Assembly (NCBI GenBank): GCA_017526045.1
Contig: JAFXRX010000178.1
Location: 1-11,748 of the forward strand
Length of the DNA: 11,748 nucleotides
Direction of reading: 5' to 3'
Source: Opitutales bacterium
GTDB taxonomy: Bacteria; Verrucomicrobiota; Verrucomicrobiia; Opitutales; Intestinicryptomonadaceae
Numbering within the stretch: position 1 is the stretch's first letter; each line of letters begins with the position of its first letter. The notes beneath the pieces are model-generated. The model saw only the letters and a list, made by a program, of their open reading frames with translations, was not told the DNA's origin and did no database searches. Both the position numbers and the translations under genes were made by a program. Positions 6,356 to 11,748 of this stretch are shown piece by piece.

Positions 6356-6886
6356 ATGCAGATACCGCAAAACGCAAAAATTTTATTCGACAAAAAAACA
6401 ATCCAAAGGCGCATTGGCGAAGTCGCAATACAGGCGCGCGAATTCTGCCTGGCAAGCGGGGGAGAAGACGTCGAAATCATATGGCTTGCGGAGGGCGCGA
6501 GGTTTTTTGCGGAGGCGATTTTAAGCAGGATAAATTTGAATGTGAAAGCGCGCTCCGTAAAAGTTTCGAGCTACCATAACGGGACGAAATCTTCGGGAGA
6601 AGTAAAAATTTTCGGCGGCATTGAAGGCGCGGTCGCGCCCAGAGTTCTGCTGATCGACGACATTTTGGACACGGGGCTTACAGCAAAAACAGTCATTGAA
6701 AAATTGCGCGAGGGCGGCGCGCGCGAAATTAAAACGTGCTTCTTGCTCAACAAGATTTCCAAAAACGGCGGCGAGCCGAAGGCCGACTTCGAATGCTTTG
6801 AAATCCCCGATAAATACGTGTTCGGCTGCGGGATGGACTACAAGGGATTTTTCAGGGAGCTCGAGGATTTGATGTTCATCGAATGA
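6356..6886 (+). CDS. hpt: hypoxanthine phosphoribosyltransferase
   Basis: A 176-residue cytoplasmic type I phosphoribosyltransferase that makes IMP (and probably GMP) from hypoxanthine or guanine and PRPP in purine salvage. The PRPP loop is VLLIDDILDTGLTA (97-110) with the adjacent acidic pair D101/D102. The flexible-loop region VKVSSYHNGTKSSGEVKI (68-85) matches the family SSYxNGTxSSGxV motif. The base-binding Lys is probably K133 in FLLNK, and VFGCGMDY (155-162) is the family (V/I)GxGxDY segment. WLAEGARFFAEAIL (43-56) takes the place of the usual L-K-G-G/A loop, the most diverged part. The ATG at 6356 gives an N-terminus of usual length; no SD is present. It is flanked upstream by a strong terminator, so it is its own transcription unit. 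Downstream T-rich and A-rich sequence includes a weak AT-only hairpin at 6925-6945. Confidence 0.92.
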   Translation: MQIPQNAKILFDKKTIQRRIGEVAIQAREFCLASGGEDVEIIWLAEGARFFAEAILSRINLNVKARSVKVSSYHNGTKSSGEVKIFGGIEGAVAPRVLLIDDILDTGLTAKTVIEKLREGGAREIKTCFLLNKISKNGGEPKADFECFEIPDKYVFGCGMDYKGFFRELEDLMFIE

Positions 6887-6986
6887 TTTTTTGCGCGCAA
6901 TTTTTTCTCCTGTTTTTTGAGCGGAATTTTTTGCGTGAAAAAATTTTTGCAAAAAAAATTTTTCTGAAAATTCATTCAATTTTTTA

Positions 6987-7014
6987 TTGCATTTTTTTTT
7001 AACATTAAAATAAT
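6987..7014 (+). promoter_or_regulatory. weak promoter candidate upstream of the H1-like region
   Basis: TTGCAT (6987-6992), a 16-base spacer, and AATAAT (7009-7014). Because the surroundings are AT-rich, chance matches are likely. It would serve the split ORF at 7052 and possibly the H1-like gene at 7377. Confidence 0.3.
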
Positions 7015-7051
7015 CACATTCATTGAAGATAAATTTTTGAGGCGTCCGAAT

Positions 7052-7353
7052 ATGGAAATTCAAAAATCCGCCGCAAAAAATTTTCTTCATGGAGCTATTA
7101 TTATTCCCCACAATAAAAAAATATCTTGAAAATTTTGCAGGCACATTCGTTGAAATTCGGCGCGGTAAAACGCCGCGATTTTTGCGTTCGCAAAATCAAT
7201 CCTGCGCTTGAAATGTTTGGCGGAATTTCCGAAAGATTTTTCGGAACGGACAATTTTTTTACAGAAGAAATTTTTGAAATTTTTTACCGATGCGGCTTCG
7301 CGAAAGCGGGGCGCGTTTTGTCGTTTGTGCGGCAGGGCGGCATCGGTTCGTAA
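7052..7353 (+). pseudogene. possible small gene split by a one-base deletion in an A7 tract
   Basis: An ATG at 7052, preceded by gaggcg, opens MEIQKSAAKNFLHGAIII and stops at a TGA (7127-7129). One frame back, an open stretch continues to TAA 7351-7353 and includes DFCVRKINPALEMFGG and FFTEEIFEIFYRCGF. Adding one A to the A7 tract at 7115-7121 joins them into a 100-residue protein. Codons in the second part look like those of neighbouring genes. I do not recognise the protein. It ends 23 bases before the H1-like start, so the two might be co-transcribed. It could instead be untranslated leader. Confidence 0.3.
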
Positions 7354-7376
7354 AAAAATCCACAAACAAAAAGACT

Positions 7377-7658
7377 ATGGCAGTAAAAAAAGCAGTAAAG
7401 GCACCGGCAAAGAAAGCTGTTGCAAAAAAAGCTCCCGCTAAAAAAGCGGCGGCTAAGAAACCAGTAGCAAAAAAAGCTGTTGCAAAAAAAGCACCGGCTA
7501 AGAAAGCAGTTGCGAAGAAGGCTCCCGCCAAGAAGGCAGTCGCAAAAAAAGCGCCCGCCAAGAAGGCTGTTGCAAAGAAGGCTCCGGCTAAGAAGGCTGT
7601 TGCCAAGAAAGCGCCTGCTAAGAAAGCCTGCGCAAAAAAATGCGCTTGCAAAAAGTAA
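7377..7658 (+). CDS. histone H1-like Lys/Ala/Pro repeat protein
   Basis: A 93-residue, extremely basic protein with no aromatic or acidic residues, made almost wholly of AKKAVAKKAP units (residues 11-20, 31-40, 41-50, 51-60, 61-70, 71-80), with a variant unit at 21-30 (AKKAAAKKPV). This resembles the C-terminal tail of eukaryotic H1 and bacterial H1-like proteins such as chlamydial Hc1/Hc2 and other PVC homologues, which bind and compact DNA without sequence specificity. No globular domain is present. The tail breaks the pattern with three cysteines (CAKKCACKK), which could form disulfides or bind metal. The start at 7377 (MAVKK) is chosen over the longer frame from 7290, whose extra 29 residues do not fit the repeat and overlap the previous ORF. 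The bases aaaagactatgg around the start are identical at the aminotransferase start. A terminator-like hairpin follows. Confidence 0.85.
   Translation: MAVKKAVKAPAKKAVAKKAPAKKAAAKKPVAKKAVAKKAPAKKAVAKKAPAKKAVAKKAPAKKAVAKKAPAKKAVAKKAPAKKACAKKCACKK
7407..7616 (+). repeat. seven in-frame 30-bp units encoding AKKAVAKKAP
   Basis: Seven consecutive 30-bp units, six encoding exactly the same decapeptide. The units differ at many third positions (for example gct/gca/gcg/gcc for Ala and aaa/aag for Lys), so the amino-acid pattern is kept while the DNA has drifted. Confidence 0.85.
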
Positions 7659-7665
7659 GAAGGCG

Positions 7666-7704
7666 TTGATTGCATCTTTTTAAAGCTGCATCAAAGGCTT
7701 TTTT
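7666..7704 (+). terminator. probable intrinsic terminator after the H1-like gene
   Basis: ttgattgca (7666-7674, one bulged T) pairs with tgcatcaa (7687-7694), and six T follow shortly after at 7699-7704. The stem is imperfect but well placed, 8 bases after the stop codon. Confidence 0.55.
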
Positions 7705-8162
7705 ATGAGGATTGTCGGCGGCGCGCTTTGCGCGCCTGCCCACAATTTCCGTTTGGCAACGCTTGCTTTTTATTTTTGATAAAATTGGCTTGGGTCTGCG
7801 CCCTTTGAGCGCGCCAAAAGCCGATTTGTAGGGCTGTCGCCATTTTCGGGGAATCGCGAATTTTTCTGCGCTTTTAATGGTGCGGCGGAGCGGAATTTCC
7901 CGCGGCTTAATCTTTTTGCGGAGGCTTTTTTAAGCTTTCCGCATTTTTTTGTTTTCTTTTTTTTTGGCGCGCAGCCGCTTTGCGCTTTTGCGCGGCGGCG
8001 TTTTTTTGCGCTTTTTGGCCCGCCGCCGAGTTTTGTTTCCGCGCTGATTTTTGCGAAAATTTTTCCGCTTCGCATCCCCTTCGGAAAGTTTAAAAATTGC
8101 TCAAAAATGAATTGCAATTATTTTGTTTTTACTTTCATATTTAACAGTTTTTTTAAAAGACT
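7705..8162. other. gap between the H1-like gene and the aminotransferase
   Basis: No gene is convincing here. The minus strand is open from 8117 to 7770 and would encode a 115-residue Lys/Arg-rich protein (MQFIFEQFLNFPKG..., with KKRRRAKAQ and APKKKKTKKCGKL) with codons like those of the neighbours, but no family is recognised. On the plus strand, a terminator-like hairpin (7918-7950) lies in the same place. Bases 8101-8162 are AT-rich and should hold the aminotransferase promoter; TTGCAA at 8112-8117 is a possible -35 without a good -10. Confidence 0.4.
7918..7950 (+). terminator. terminator-like hairpin inside the gap
   Basis: gcgga (7918-7922) pairs with tccgc (7938-7942), and the inner gctt (7924-7927) with aagc (7932-7935). 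Seven T follow at 7944-7950. No plus-strand gene is seen immediately upstream, so either it backs up the terminator at 7666-7704, it ends an unrecognised small RNA, or it is a by-product of Lys codons on the other strand. Confidence 0.35.
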
Positions 8163-9344
8163 ATGGATAGCAGATTATCAGCATGGGCATTGAATGTATC
8201 TCCGTCGCCGACATTGGCAGTCGACGCAAAGGCGAAGGCGTTGAAAGCGGCGGGCGAGGACGTCTGCGGCTTCGGCGCGGGCGAGCCTGATTTCGACACG
8301 CCGCAATTCATAAAGGACGCGTGCGTGAAGGCGATTGCAGAGGGCAAGACAAAATATATTCCCGCCCCCGGGCTTCCCGCCCTGCGCGAGGCTCTCGCCG
8401 AATATTACACGGAGAAAAAGGGCTTAAAAGACATCAAATTTTCAAACATCATCGTAAGCCCCGGCGGAAAATTCTCCTGCTATCTGGCGTTCCTTGCGAC
8501 AATTTCGCCTATGGACGAAGTCATAATCCCCGCGCCGTATTGGGTTAGCTATCCGGAAATGGTGAAGCTTGCGGGTGGCAAGCCCGTGTTCGTTTACGCG
8601 GGGGATGAAAGCGACTTTAAAATCAACTCCGCAATTCTTGAAAAGGCTTTGACGCCGAATACGAAGATGATAGTTCTTACGACCCCGTCCAACCCGACGG
8701 GCGCGGTTTACACAAAAGAAGAGCTGCAGGACATCGTCGATTTTGCTATCAAGCACGACCTCTACATTTTGGCTGACGAAATTTACGAAAGTTTGGTTTA
8801 CGACGGGGTGGAAGCGATAAGCCCCGCGAGCCTTTCCTCGGAGGCGCAGAGCCGCGTAATCGTCACGTCGGGCTTCAGCAAGTCTTACGCCATGACGGGC
8901 TGGAGGCTTGGCACAATTTGCGCGCCCGACGACATCGCAAAAGCCGTCGCAAGCCTGCAAAGCCAGATTTGCTCGAACGCCACGACATTCGCGCAGTACG
9001 GCGCATTGGAGGCTTTAAAACGCCCCGACTTGGCAAGCGAGGCTCTTTCGAAAATGATCGTTCAGTTCGACCGCCGCAGGCTGATGTTCTACGAGGGCTT
9101 GAACTCGATAAAGGGCGTTTCGTGCCGCCGCCCGAAGGGCGCGTTCTACGTGTTCCCGAACATTTCGTCGTTTGGGATGAGCTCGGCGAATTTCTGCGCG
9201 AAGCTTTTGGAGGACGAGCTTGTGGCGGTTGTGCCGGGTTCGGCATTCGGCTCGGAGCCCAACATTCGCTTTAGCTACGCTGTAAGCGAGCAGACAATCG
9301 AAAAGGGCTTGGAGCGTTTCGCGCGCTTCTGTTCGAAACTTTAA
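8163..9344 (+). CDS. class I PLP-dependent aminotransferase, aspartate aminotransferase-like
   Basis: A 393-residue cytoplasmic fold-type I aminotransferase that moves an amino group between an amino acid (probably aspartate) and a 2-oxoacid. Visible family features are GAGEPDFDTP (38-47), KTKYIPAPGLPALREALA (62-79), PAPYWVSYPEM (123-133, with the ring-stacking W127), PSNPTG (175-180, N177), ADEIYE (204-209, D205 binding the PLP nitrogen), the Schiff-base Lys K240 in TSGFSKSYAMTGWRLG, and the carboxylate-binding Arg R369 in NIRFSYA. The length and the T-K-Y-I-P segment fit the subgroup of bacterial AspC/prephenate aminotransferase enzymes, so arogenate synthesis is a possible second role. The ATG is preceded by aaaagact and no SD. 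A strong G-U-rich terminator follows at 9369-9406. It appears to be monocistronic. Confidence 0.9.
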   Translation: MDSRLSAWALNVSPSPTLAVDAKAKALKAAGEDVCGFGAGEPDFDTPQFIKDACVKAIAEGKTKYIPAPGLPALREALAEYYTEKKGLKDIKFSNIIVSPGGKFSCYLAFLATISPMDEVIIPAPYWVSYPEMVKLAGGKPVFVYAGDESDFKINSAILEKALTPNTKMIVLTTPSNPTGAVYTKEELQDIVDFAIKHDLYILADEIYESLVYDGVEAISPASLSSEAQSRVIVTSGFSKSYAMTGWRLGTICAPDDIAKAVASLQSQICSNATTFAQYGALEALKRPDLASEALSKMIVQFDRRRLMFYEGLNSIKGVSCRRPKGAFYVFPNISSFGMSSANFCAKLLEDELVAVVPGSAFGSEPNIRFSYAVSEQTIEKGLERFARFCSKL

Positions 9345-9368
9345 TCGAAGGCAAAAAAATTTTTCGGG

Positions 9369-9406
9369 GGCGATTTTGAATTGCGCAAATTCGGGGTCGC
9401 CTTTTT
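9369..9406 (+). terminator. terminator after the aminotransferase, ending 11 bases before tsaE
   Basis: ggcga (9369-9373) pairs with tcgcc (9397-9401), tttt (9374-9377) with gggg (9393-9396) as four G-U pairs, and gaatt (9378-9382) with aattc (9388-9392), giving a 14-pair stem with a gcgca loop. Five T follow (9402-9406). The G-U pairs form only in the plus-strand RNA; on the minus strand they are A-C mismatches, so the element is directional. Confidence 0.75.
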
Positions 9407-9416
9407 GATTATTTTT

Positions 9417-9875
9417 ATGGAGGAAAATTTAAAAGACGGCGTTTTGTGCAAGAGCGCGATGCAAACCGAGCGGCTCGCCTGCAAAATCGCGCGCGAAAAT
9501 CCGCAGGGGGTAATAGCGCTTGTGGGCGGCCTGGGCGCGGGCAAGACGACTTTTGCAAAGGGCCTTGCAAAGGGGCTTGGCATTTCCTCGCCCGTAAAAA
9601 GCCCGTCTTACAACGTCTGCATGTCCTATAGCGAAAACGGCGCGAACTTTGTCCACGTCGACGCTTACAGGCTGAAATCCCCCGCCGACTACGAGGCTCT
9701 TTTGATTGACGAAATCGTGCCCGAGCCGAAGCTTGTGTGCGTCGAGTGGCCGCAGATTGTCGCGGAAGCCTTGCCAGAAGACGCAATTTGGCTTGAAATT
9801 TCATCGCCCTCGCCGCGCGAAAATCCAGATTGGCGCATAGTAAAACTTATAGAAAATCGGCTGAATTTATTTTAG
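9417..9875 (+). CDS. tsaE: tRNA threonylcarbamoyladenosine biosynthesis ATPase TsaE
   Basis: A 152-residue cytoplasmic P-loop ATPase that works with TsaB and TsaD to install t6A at position 37 of ANN-decoding tRNAs. The Walker A loop is GGLGAGKTT (37-45), SPSYNV (62-67) matches the family SPTF-like switch, HVDAYRL (80-86) carries the family HxDxYRL motif, and VEWP (109-112) matches the conserved E-W pair. The length is usual for the family. The frame is open from a TTG at 9381, but that start lies in the terminator stem, so the ATG at 9417 is preferred. Only 10 bases separate the T-run from this ATG, and there is no SD (a purine run gaggaa lies just inside the gene). No tsaB or tsaD is in the window. 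Confidence 0.93.
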   Translation: MEENLKDGVLCKSAMQTERLACKIARENPQGVIALVGGLGAGKTTFAKGLAKGLGISSPVKSPSYNVCMSYSENGANFVHVDAYRLKSPADYEALLIDEIVPEPKLVCVEWPQIVAEALPEDAIWLEISSPSPRENPDWRIVKLIENRLNLF

Positions 9876-9883
9876 TTTATATC

Positions 9884-9911
9884 TTGCAATGCCGTTTTAA
9901 ATGCGTATGAT
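9884..9911 (+). promoter_or_regulatory. sigma70-like promoter of the efflux operon
   Basis: TTGCAA (9884-9889), a 16-base spacer, and TATGAT (9906-9911). It is the best promoter match in the window and sits just after the tsaE stop. Transcription would begin near 9918, leaving a leader of roughly 27 bases before the ATG at 9945. Confidence 0.6.
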
Positions 9912-9943
9912 TTCCTCTCGGAAAAATTTATTAGGGAGAGGAA
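9912..9943 (+). promoter_or_regulatory. 8-bp inverted repeat over the start site and SD of the efflux operon
   Basis: ttcctctc (9912-9919) and gagaggaa (9936-9943) are exact reverse complements 16 bases apart. The right arm overlaps the SD (gggagagg, 9934-9941) and the left arm abuts the -10 box. As DNA this is a plausible repressor operator. As RNA it would hide the SD, but only in transcripts that begin upstream of 9912. Confidence 0.5.
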
Positions 9944-9944
9944 T

Positions 9945-11078
9945 ATGCGCATTAAAAATTTTATAAAATCATCGCTTGCAGCAGCCGCCGTTTTGCCCGC
10001 GTTTATCTTGTGCGGCTGCGGCAAAAAAGAGCCCGCCGCAGCTCCGCAGAACAGCCCAAGGGTTGTGGAAGTCATGCTGCCGCAAAAGCGCAAACTTGAA
10101 ATTTGGGACAAGTACACCGCGAGAATCGAGGGCGAGAAGAGCGTGCAAATCAAGGCGCGCGTAAACGGCTACCTCGAAAAAATTTTGTTCAAGGACGGCG
10201 CGAGGGTGAAGGAGGGCGAGGTTCTGTTTGAAATCGACGCGCGGCCTTTCGAGGCTGTCGTGGAGGCGCAGGAGGCCGCAATCGACGAAATCAAAACAAA
10301 AATCGAGCTTGCAAAATCGAACTTGGAGCGCGCGCGGGAGCTCTTGCAGGTTAACGCTATTTCCCGCGAAGTTTACGAGACGCGCCTTTCCGAGCTGAAA
10401 TCGCAAAACGCCAAGATGCTCATGGCGCAGGCGAATTTGCGCGAGGCGAAGCTCAACCTTGAATTTACAAAAGTGCGCTCTCCAATTTCTGGCTACGTCA
10501 GCCGCAGGTATGTCGACGAGGGCAATTTGGTTGAAAACTCCAAGACGCTGCTTGCCGACATAGTGTCGCGCGACGTGGTTTACGCGTATTTTGAAGTCAG
10601 CGAGCGCGACATAATAAGGTACAACTCAATCGGGCTTGTGAAGGATTTGAATTCGGGCAAGACGCAAAATTTGCCCGTAAAGCTCTCTCTCATGGACGAC
10701 TCCAAAGCGAGGGCTTTCGGAAATTTGACTTACGCCGACAACAAGCTCGAATCTTCCAGCCTCGAATTCCGCGCTGAAATCGAAAACAAAAACGGCGACC
10801 TCTACCCCGGGATGTTTGCGGAGCTCGAGCTGCGGGCGGGCGAGCCGCGCGAAAAGCTTTTGATACCCGAGGCTGCTATCGGCACCGACCTTGTGGGCAG
10901 GTTCGTGTATGTCGTCGACGAGGGCGACATTGTGCGCTACCGCAAGGTTGAAATAGGCGAGCTCGTTGGCTCCGAGCGCGTAATAGAGGAGGGCTTGTCG
11001 GAAAGCGACAGGGTTATTGTAAACGGCGTGCAGCGCGCCTCAGTCGACAAAAAAGTAAAACCTGCATTGAAAAAATAG
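9945..11078 (+). CDS. RND efflux periplasmic adaptor lipoprotein (AcrA/MexA-like)
   Basis: A 377-residue membrane fusion protein linking the inner-membrane RND pump to an outer-membrane channel. A lipoprotein signal ends in ILCGC, making C25 the likely lipidated residue (Cys at -2 of the lipobox is unusual). The split lipoyl domain begins with VQIKARVNGYLEKILFKDGARVKEGEVLFEID (67-98) and ends with KVRSPISGYVSRRYVDEGNLV (176-196). Between them, residues of about 100-172 form a Glu/Ala/Lys-rich helical hairpin. The beta-barrel and membrane-proximal regions follow (VVYAYFEVSE, YPGMFAELEL, LLIPEAAIGTDLVGRFVYVV). It has the only strong SD in the window (gggagagg, 3 bases before ATG). The stop is one base from the ATG of the RND pump, so translation is likely coupled. 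No local regulator or outer-membrane channel gene is visible; the latter may lie downstream. The drug or metabolite exported is unknown. Confidence 0.92.
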   Translation: MRIKNFIKSSLAAAAVLPAFILCGCGKKEPAAAPQNSPRVVEVMLPQKRKLEIWDKYTARIEGEKSVQIKARVNGYLEKILFKDGARVKEGEVLFEIDARPFEAVVEAQEAAIDEIKTKIELAKSNLERARELLQVNAISREVYETRLSELKSQNAKMLMAQANLREAKLNLEFTKVRSPISGYVSRRYVDEGNLVENSKTLLADIVSRDVVYAYFEVSERDIIRYNSIGLVKDLNSGKTQNLPVKLSLMDDSKARAFGNLTYADNKLESSSLEFRAEIENKNGDLYPGMFAELELRAGEPREKLLIPEAAIGTDLVGRFVYVVDEGDIVRYRKVEIGELVGSERVIEEGLSESDRVIVNGVQRASVDKKVKPALKK

Positions 11079-11079
11079 C

Positions 11080-11748
11080 ATGAAATTTTCGCACTTTTTT
11101 ATCGACCGCCCGATTTTTGCGAGCGTAATTTCAATACTCATTGTCATAGTCGGCTCGATAAGCTTTTTCAGGCTGCCGGTTGCGCAATACCCAAATATTG
11201 TCCCGCCATCGATTGCCATCACCACAAAATACGCGGGCGCGACGCCGGAAGTCATCATGGACACAGTGGCGGCCCCCATCGAGCAGGAAGTAAACGGCGT
11301 CGAGCGCATGCTCTATATTTCGAGCCGCTGCGGAGCCGACGGCACTGTAACAATCGACGTAACTTTCGAAGTCGGCACGAACATCGACATGGCTTTGGTG
11401 CAGGTGCAAAGCCGCGTGTCAAAGGCGGAGGCGCGCCTGCCCAAAGAGGTGCGCGACTTGGGCGTTACGGTGCGCAAGCGCTCGCCCGACATGCTCGTTT
11501 TCATAAACCTGATTTCCCCCATCGGCACGCGCGACAAGCTCTACCTTACAAACTACGCCATAACGCAAGTCCAGGACAGGCTCTCGCGCGTTTACGGCGT
11601 CAGCGAATTCAACGTGTTCGGCGCGAAGGAATACTGCATGCGCATCTGGATGAACCCCGACAGGCTCGACGCTCTCGGCCTTTCGCCCGCGCAGGTTGTC
11701 GCGGCAATACAGGAGCAGAACAAGCAGATAGCCCCCGGCAAGCTCAAC
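11080..11748 (+). CDS. RND efflux inner-membrane pump, HAE1 family (partial, cut by window end)
   Basis: The ATG at 11080 opens MKFSHFFIDRPIFASVISIL and stays open for 223 codons to the last base; full family members are about 1000-1050 residues, so roughly a fifth is present. TM1 is ASVISILIVIVGSISFF. Hallmarks of AcrB/MexB-type pumps follow in order: RLPVAQYPNIVPPSIAI, the porter segment TPEVIMDTVAAPIEQEVNGV, MLYISSRCGADG, TFEVGTNIDMALVQVQSRV, ARLPKEV, a beta segment ending SPDMLVFINLISP, and the coupling motif FGAKEYCMRIWMNPDRL. It shares an operon with the adaptor, with one base between stop and start and no separate SD. It uses proton motive force to export small molecules; the substrates are not predictable here. 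Confidence 0.93.
   Translation, partial: MKFSHFFIDRPIFASVISILIVIVGSISFFRLPVAQYPNIVPPSIAITTKYAGATPEVIMDTVAAPIEQEVNGVERMLYISSRCGADGTVTIDVTFEVGTNIDMALVQVQSRVSKAEARLPKEVRDLGVTVRKRSPDMLVFINLISPIGTRDKLYLTNYAITQVQDRLSRVYGVSEFNVFGAKEYCMRIWMNPDRLDALGLSPAQVVAAIQEQNKQIAPGKLN

Larger units (their letters stand above)
6887..7376 (+). other. long gap between hpt and the H1-like gene
   Basis: Bases 6887-7050 are very T/A-rich. They include an AT-only hairpin (arms aatttttt at 6925-6932 and aaaaaatt at 6938-6945) that might end hpt transcripts, and a promoter-like pair at 6987-7014. From 7052 to 7353 the sequence becomes more GC-rich, with coding-like codons described separately. The last 23 bases are the spacer before the H1-like start. 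Confidence 0.5.

Noticed and set aside
7407..7616. CRISPR-like array.
   Set aside because: The 30-bp periodicity is purely coding (AKKAVAKKAP units), with no spacers between repeats.
7259..7675. Minus-strand 138-codon frame with repeated AGAFFATAFL units.
   Set aside because: It is the exact complement of the Lys/Ala repeat gene; the repeat pattern is inherited from the plus strand.
7705..7779. MRIVGGALCAP frame resembling the N-terminus of RsmD (16S rRNA methyltransferase).
   Set aside because: Only the first six residues fit; the frame stops after 24 codons and neither the RPT/DRVREA region nor an NPP-type motif follows in any frame.

Overview
The window looks like chromosomal DNA from a bacterium of the PVC group, most likely a Verrucomicrobiota (Opitutales-like) member. 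This is an inference from three things: a histone-H1-like Lys/Ala/Pro repeat protein, a sialate O-acetylesterase-type SASA esterase, and start codons that mostly lack a Shine-Dalgarno (SD) sequence. No rRNA or tRNA gene is visible to settle the taxonomy.

Left part (1 to about 2500) is accessory DNA. Up to about 1500 it is clearly more AT-rich than the rest. It holds two, perhaps three, diverged copies of an unrecognised small membrane-protein ORF (1-451), a stand-alone GIY-YIG nuclease-family gene on the minus strand (473-1066), a divergent intergenic region with a 31-bp palindrome whose core recurs at the integrase start codon, and a tyrosine recombinase (1511-2498) broken by a one-base frameshift in an A7 tract. 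This reads as a decayed integrated element lying against the 3' end of rlmH.

Right part (2568 to end) is ordinary chromosomal DNA. It carries rlmH (minus), then on the plus strand a sugar-porter MFS transporter, a secreted SASA esterase, a hypoxanthine phosphoribosyltransferase, a possible split 100-codon ORF, an H1-like DNA-compaction protein made of exact decapeptide repeats, a class I aminotransferase, tsaE (t6A tRNA modification), and a two-gene RND efflux operon (lipoprotein adaptor plus inner-membrane pump, the latter cut by the window end). The pump gene starts at 11080 and is open to the last base.

The transporter and esterase would fit a glycan-using lifestyle: the esterase deacetylates sugars outside the cytoplasm and the porter imports freed monosaccharide. 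The genes are mostly separate transcription units with hairpin terminators between them; only the efflux pair is tightly coupled. The most interesting non-coding signals are the palindrome pair around the integrase promoter, an inverted repeat over the start site and SD of the efflux operon, and a G-U-rich terminator ending 11 bases before tsaE. I saw no CRISPR array, complete mobile element or recognisable new multi-gene defence system.
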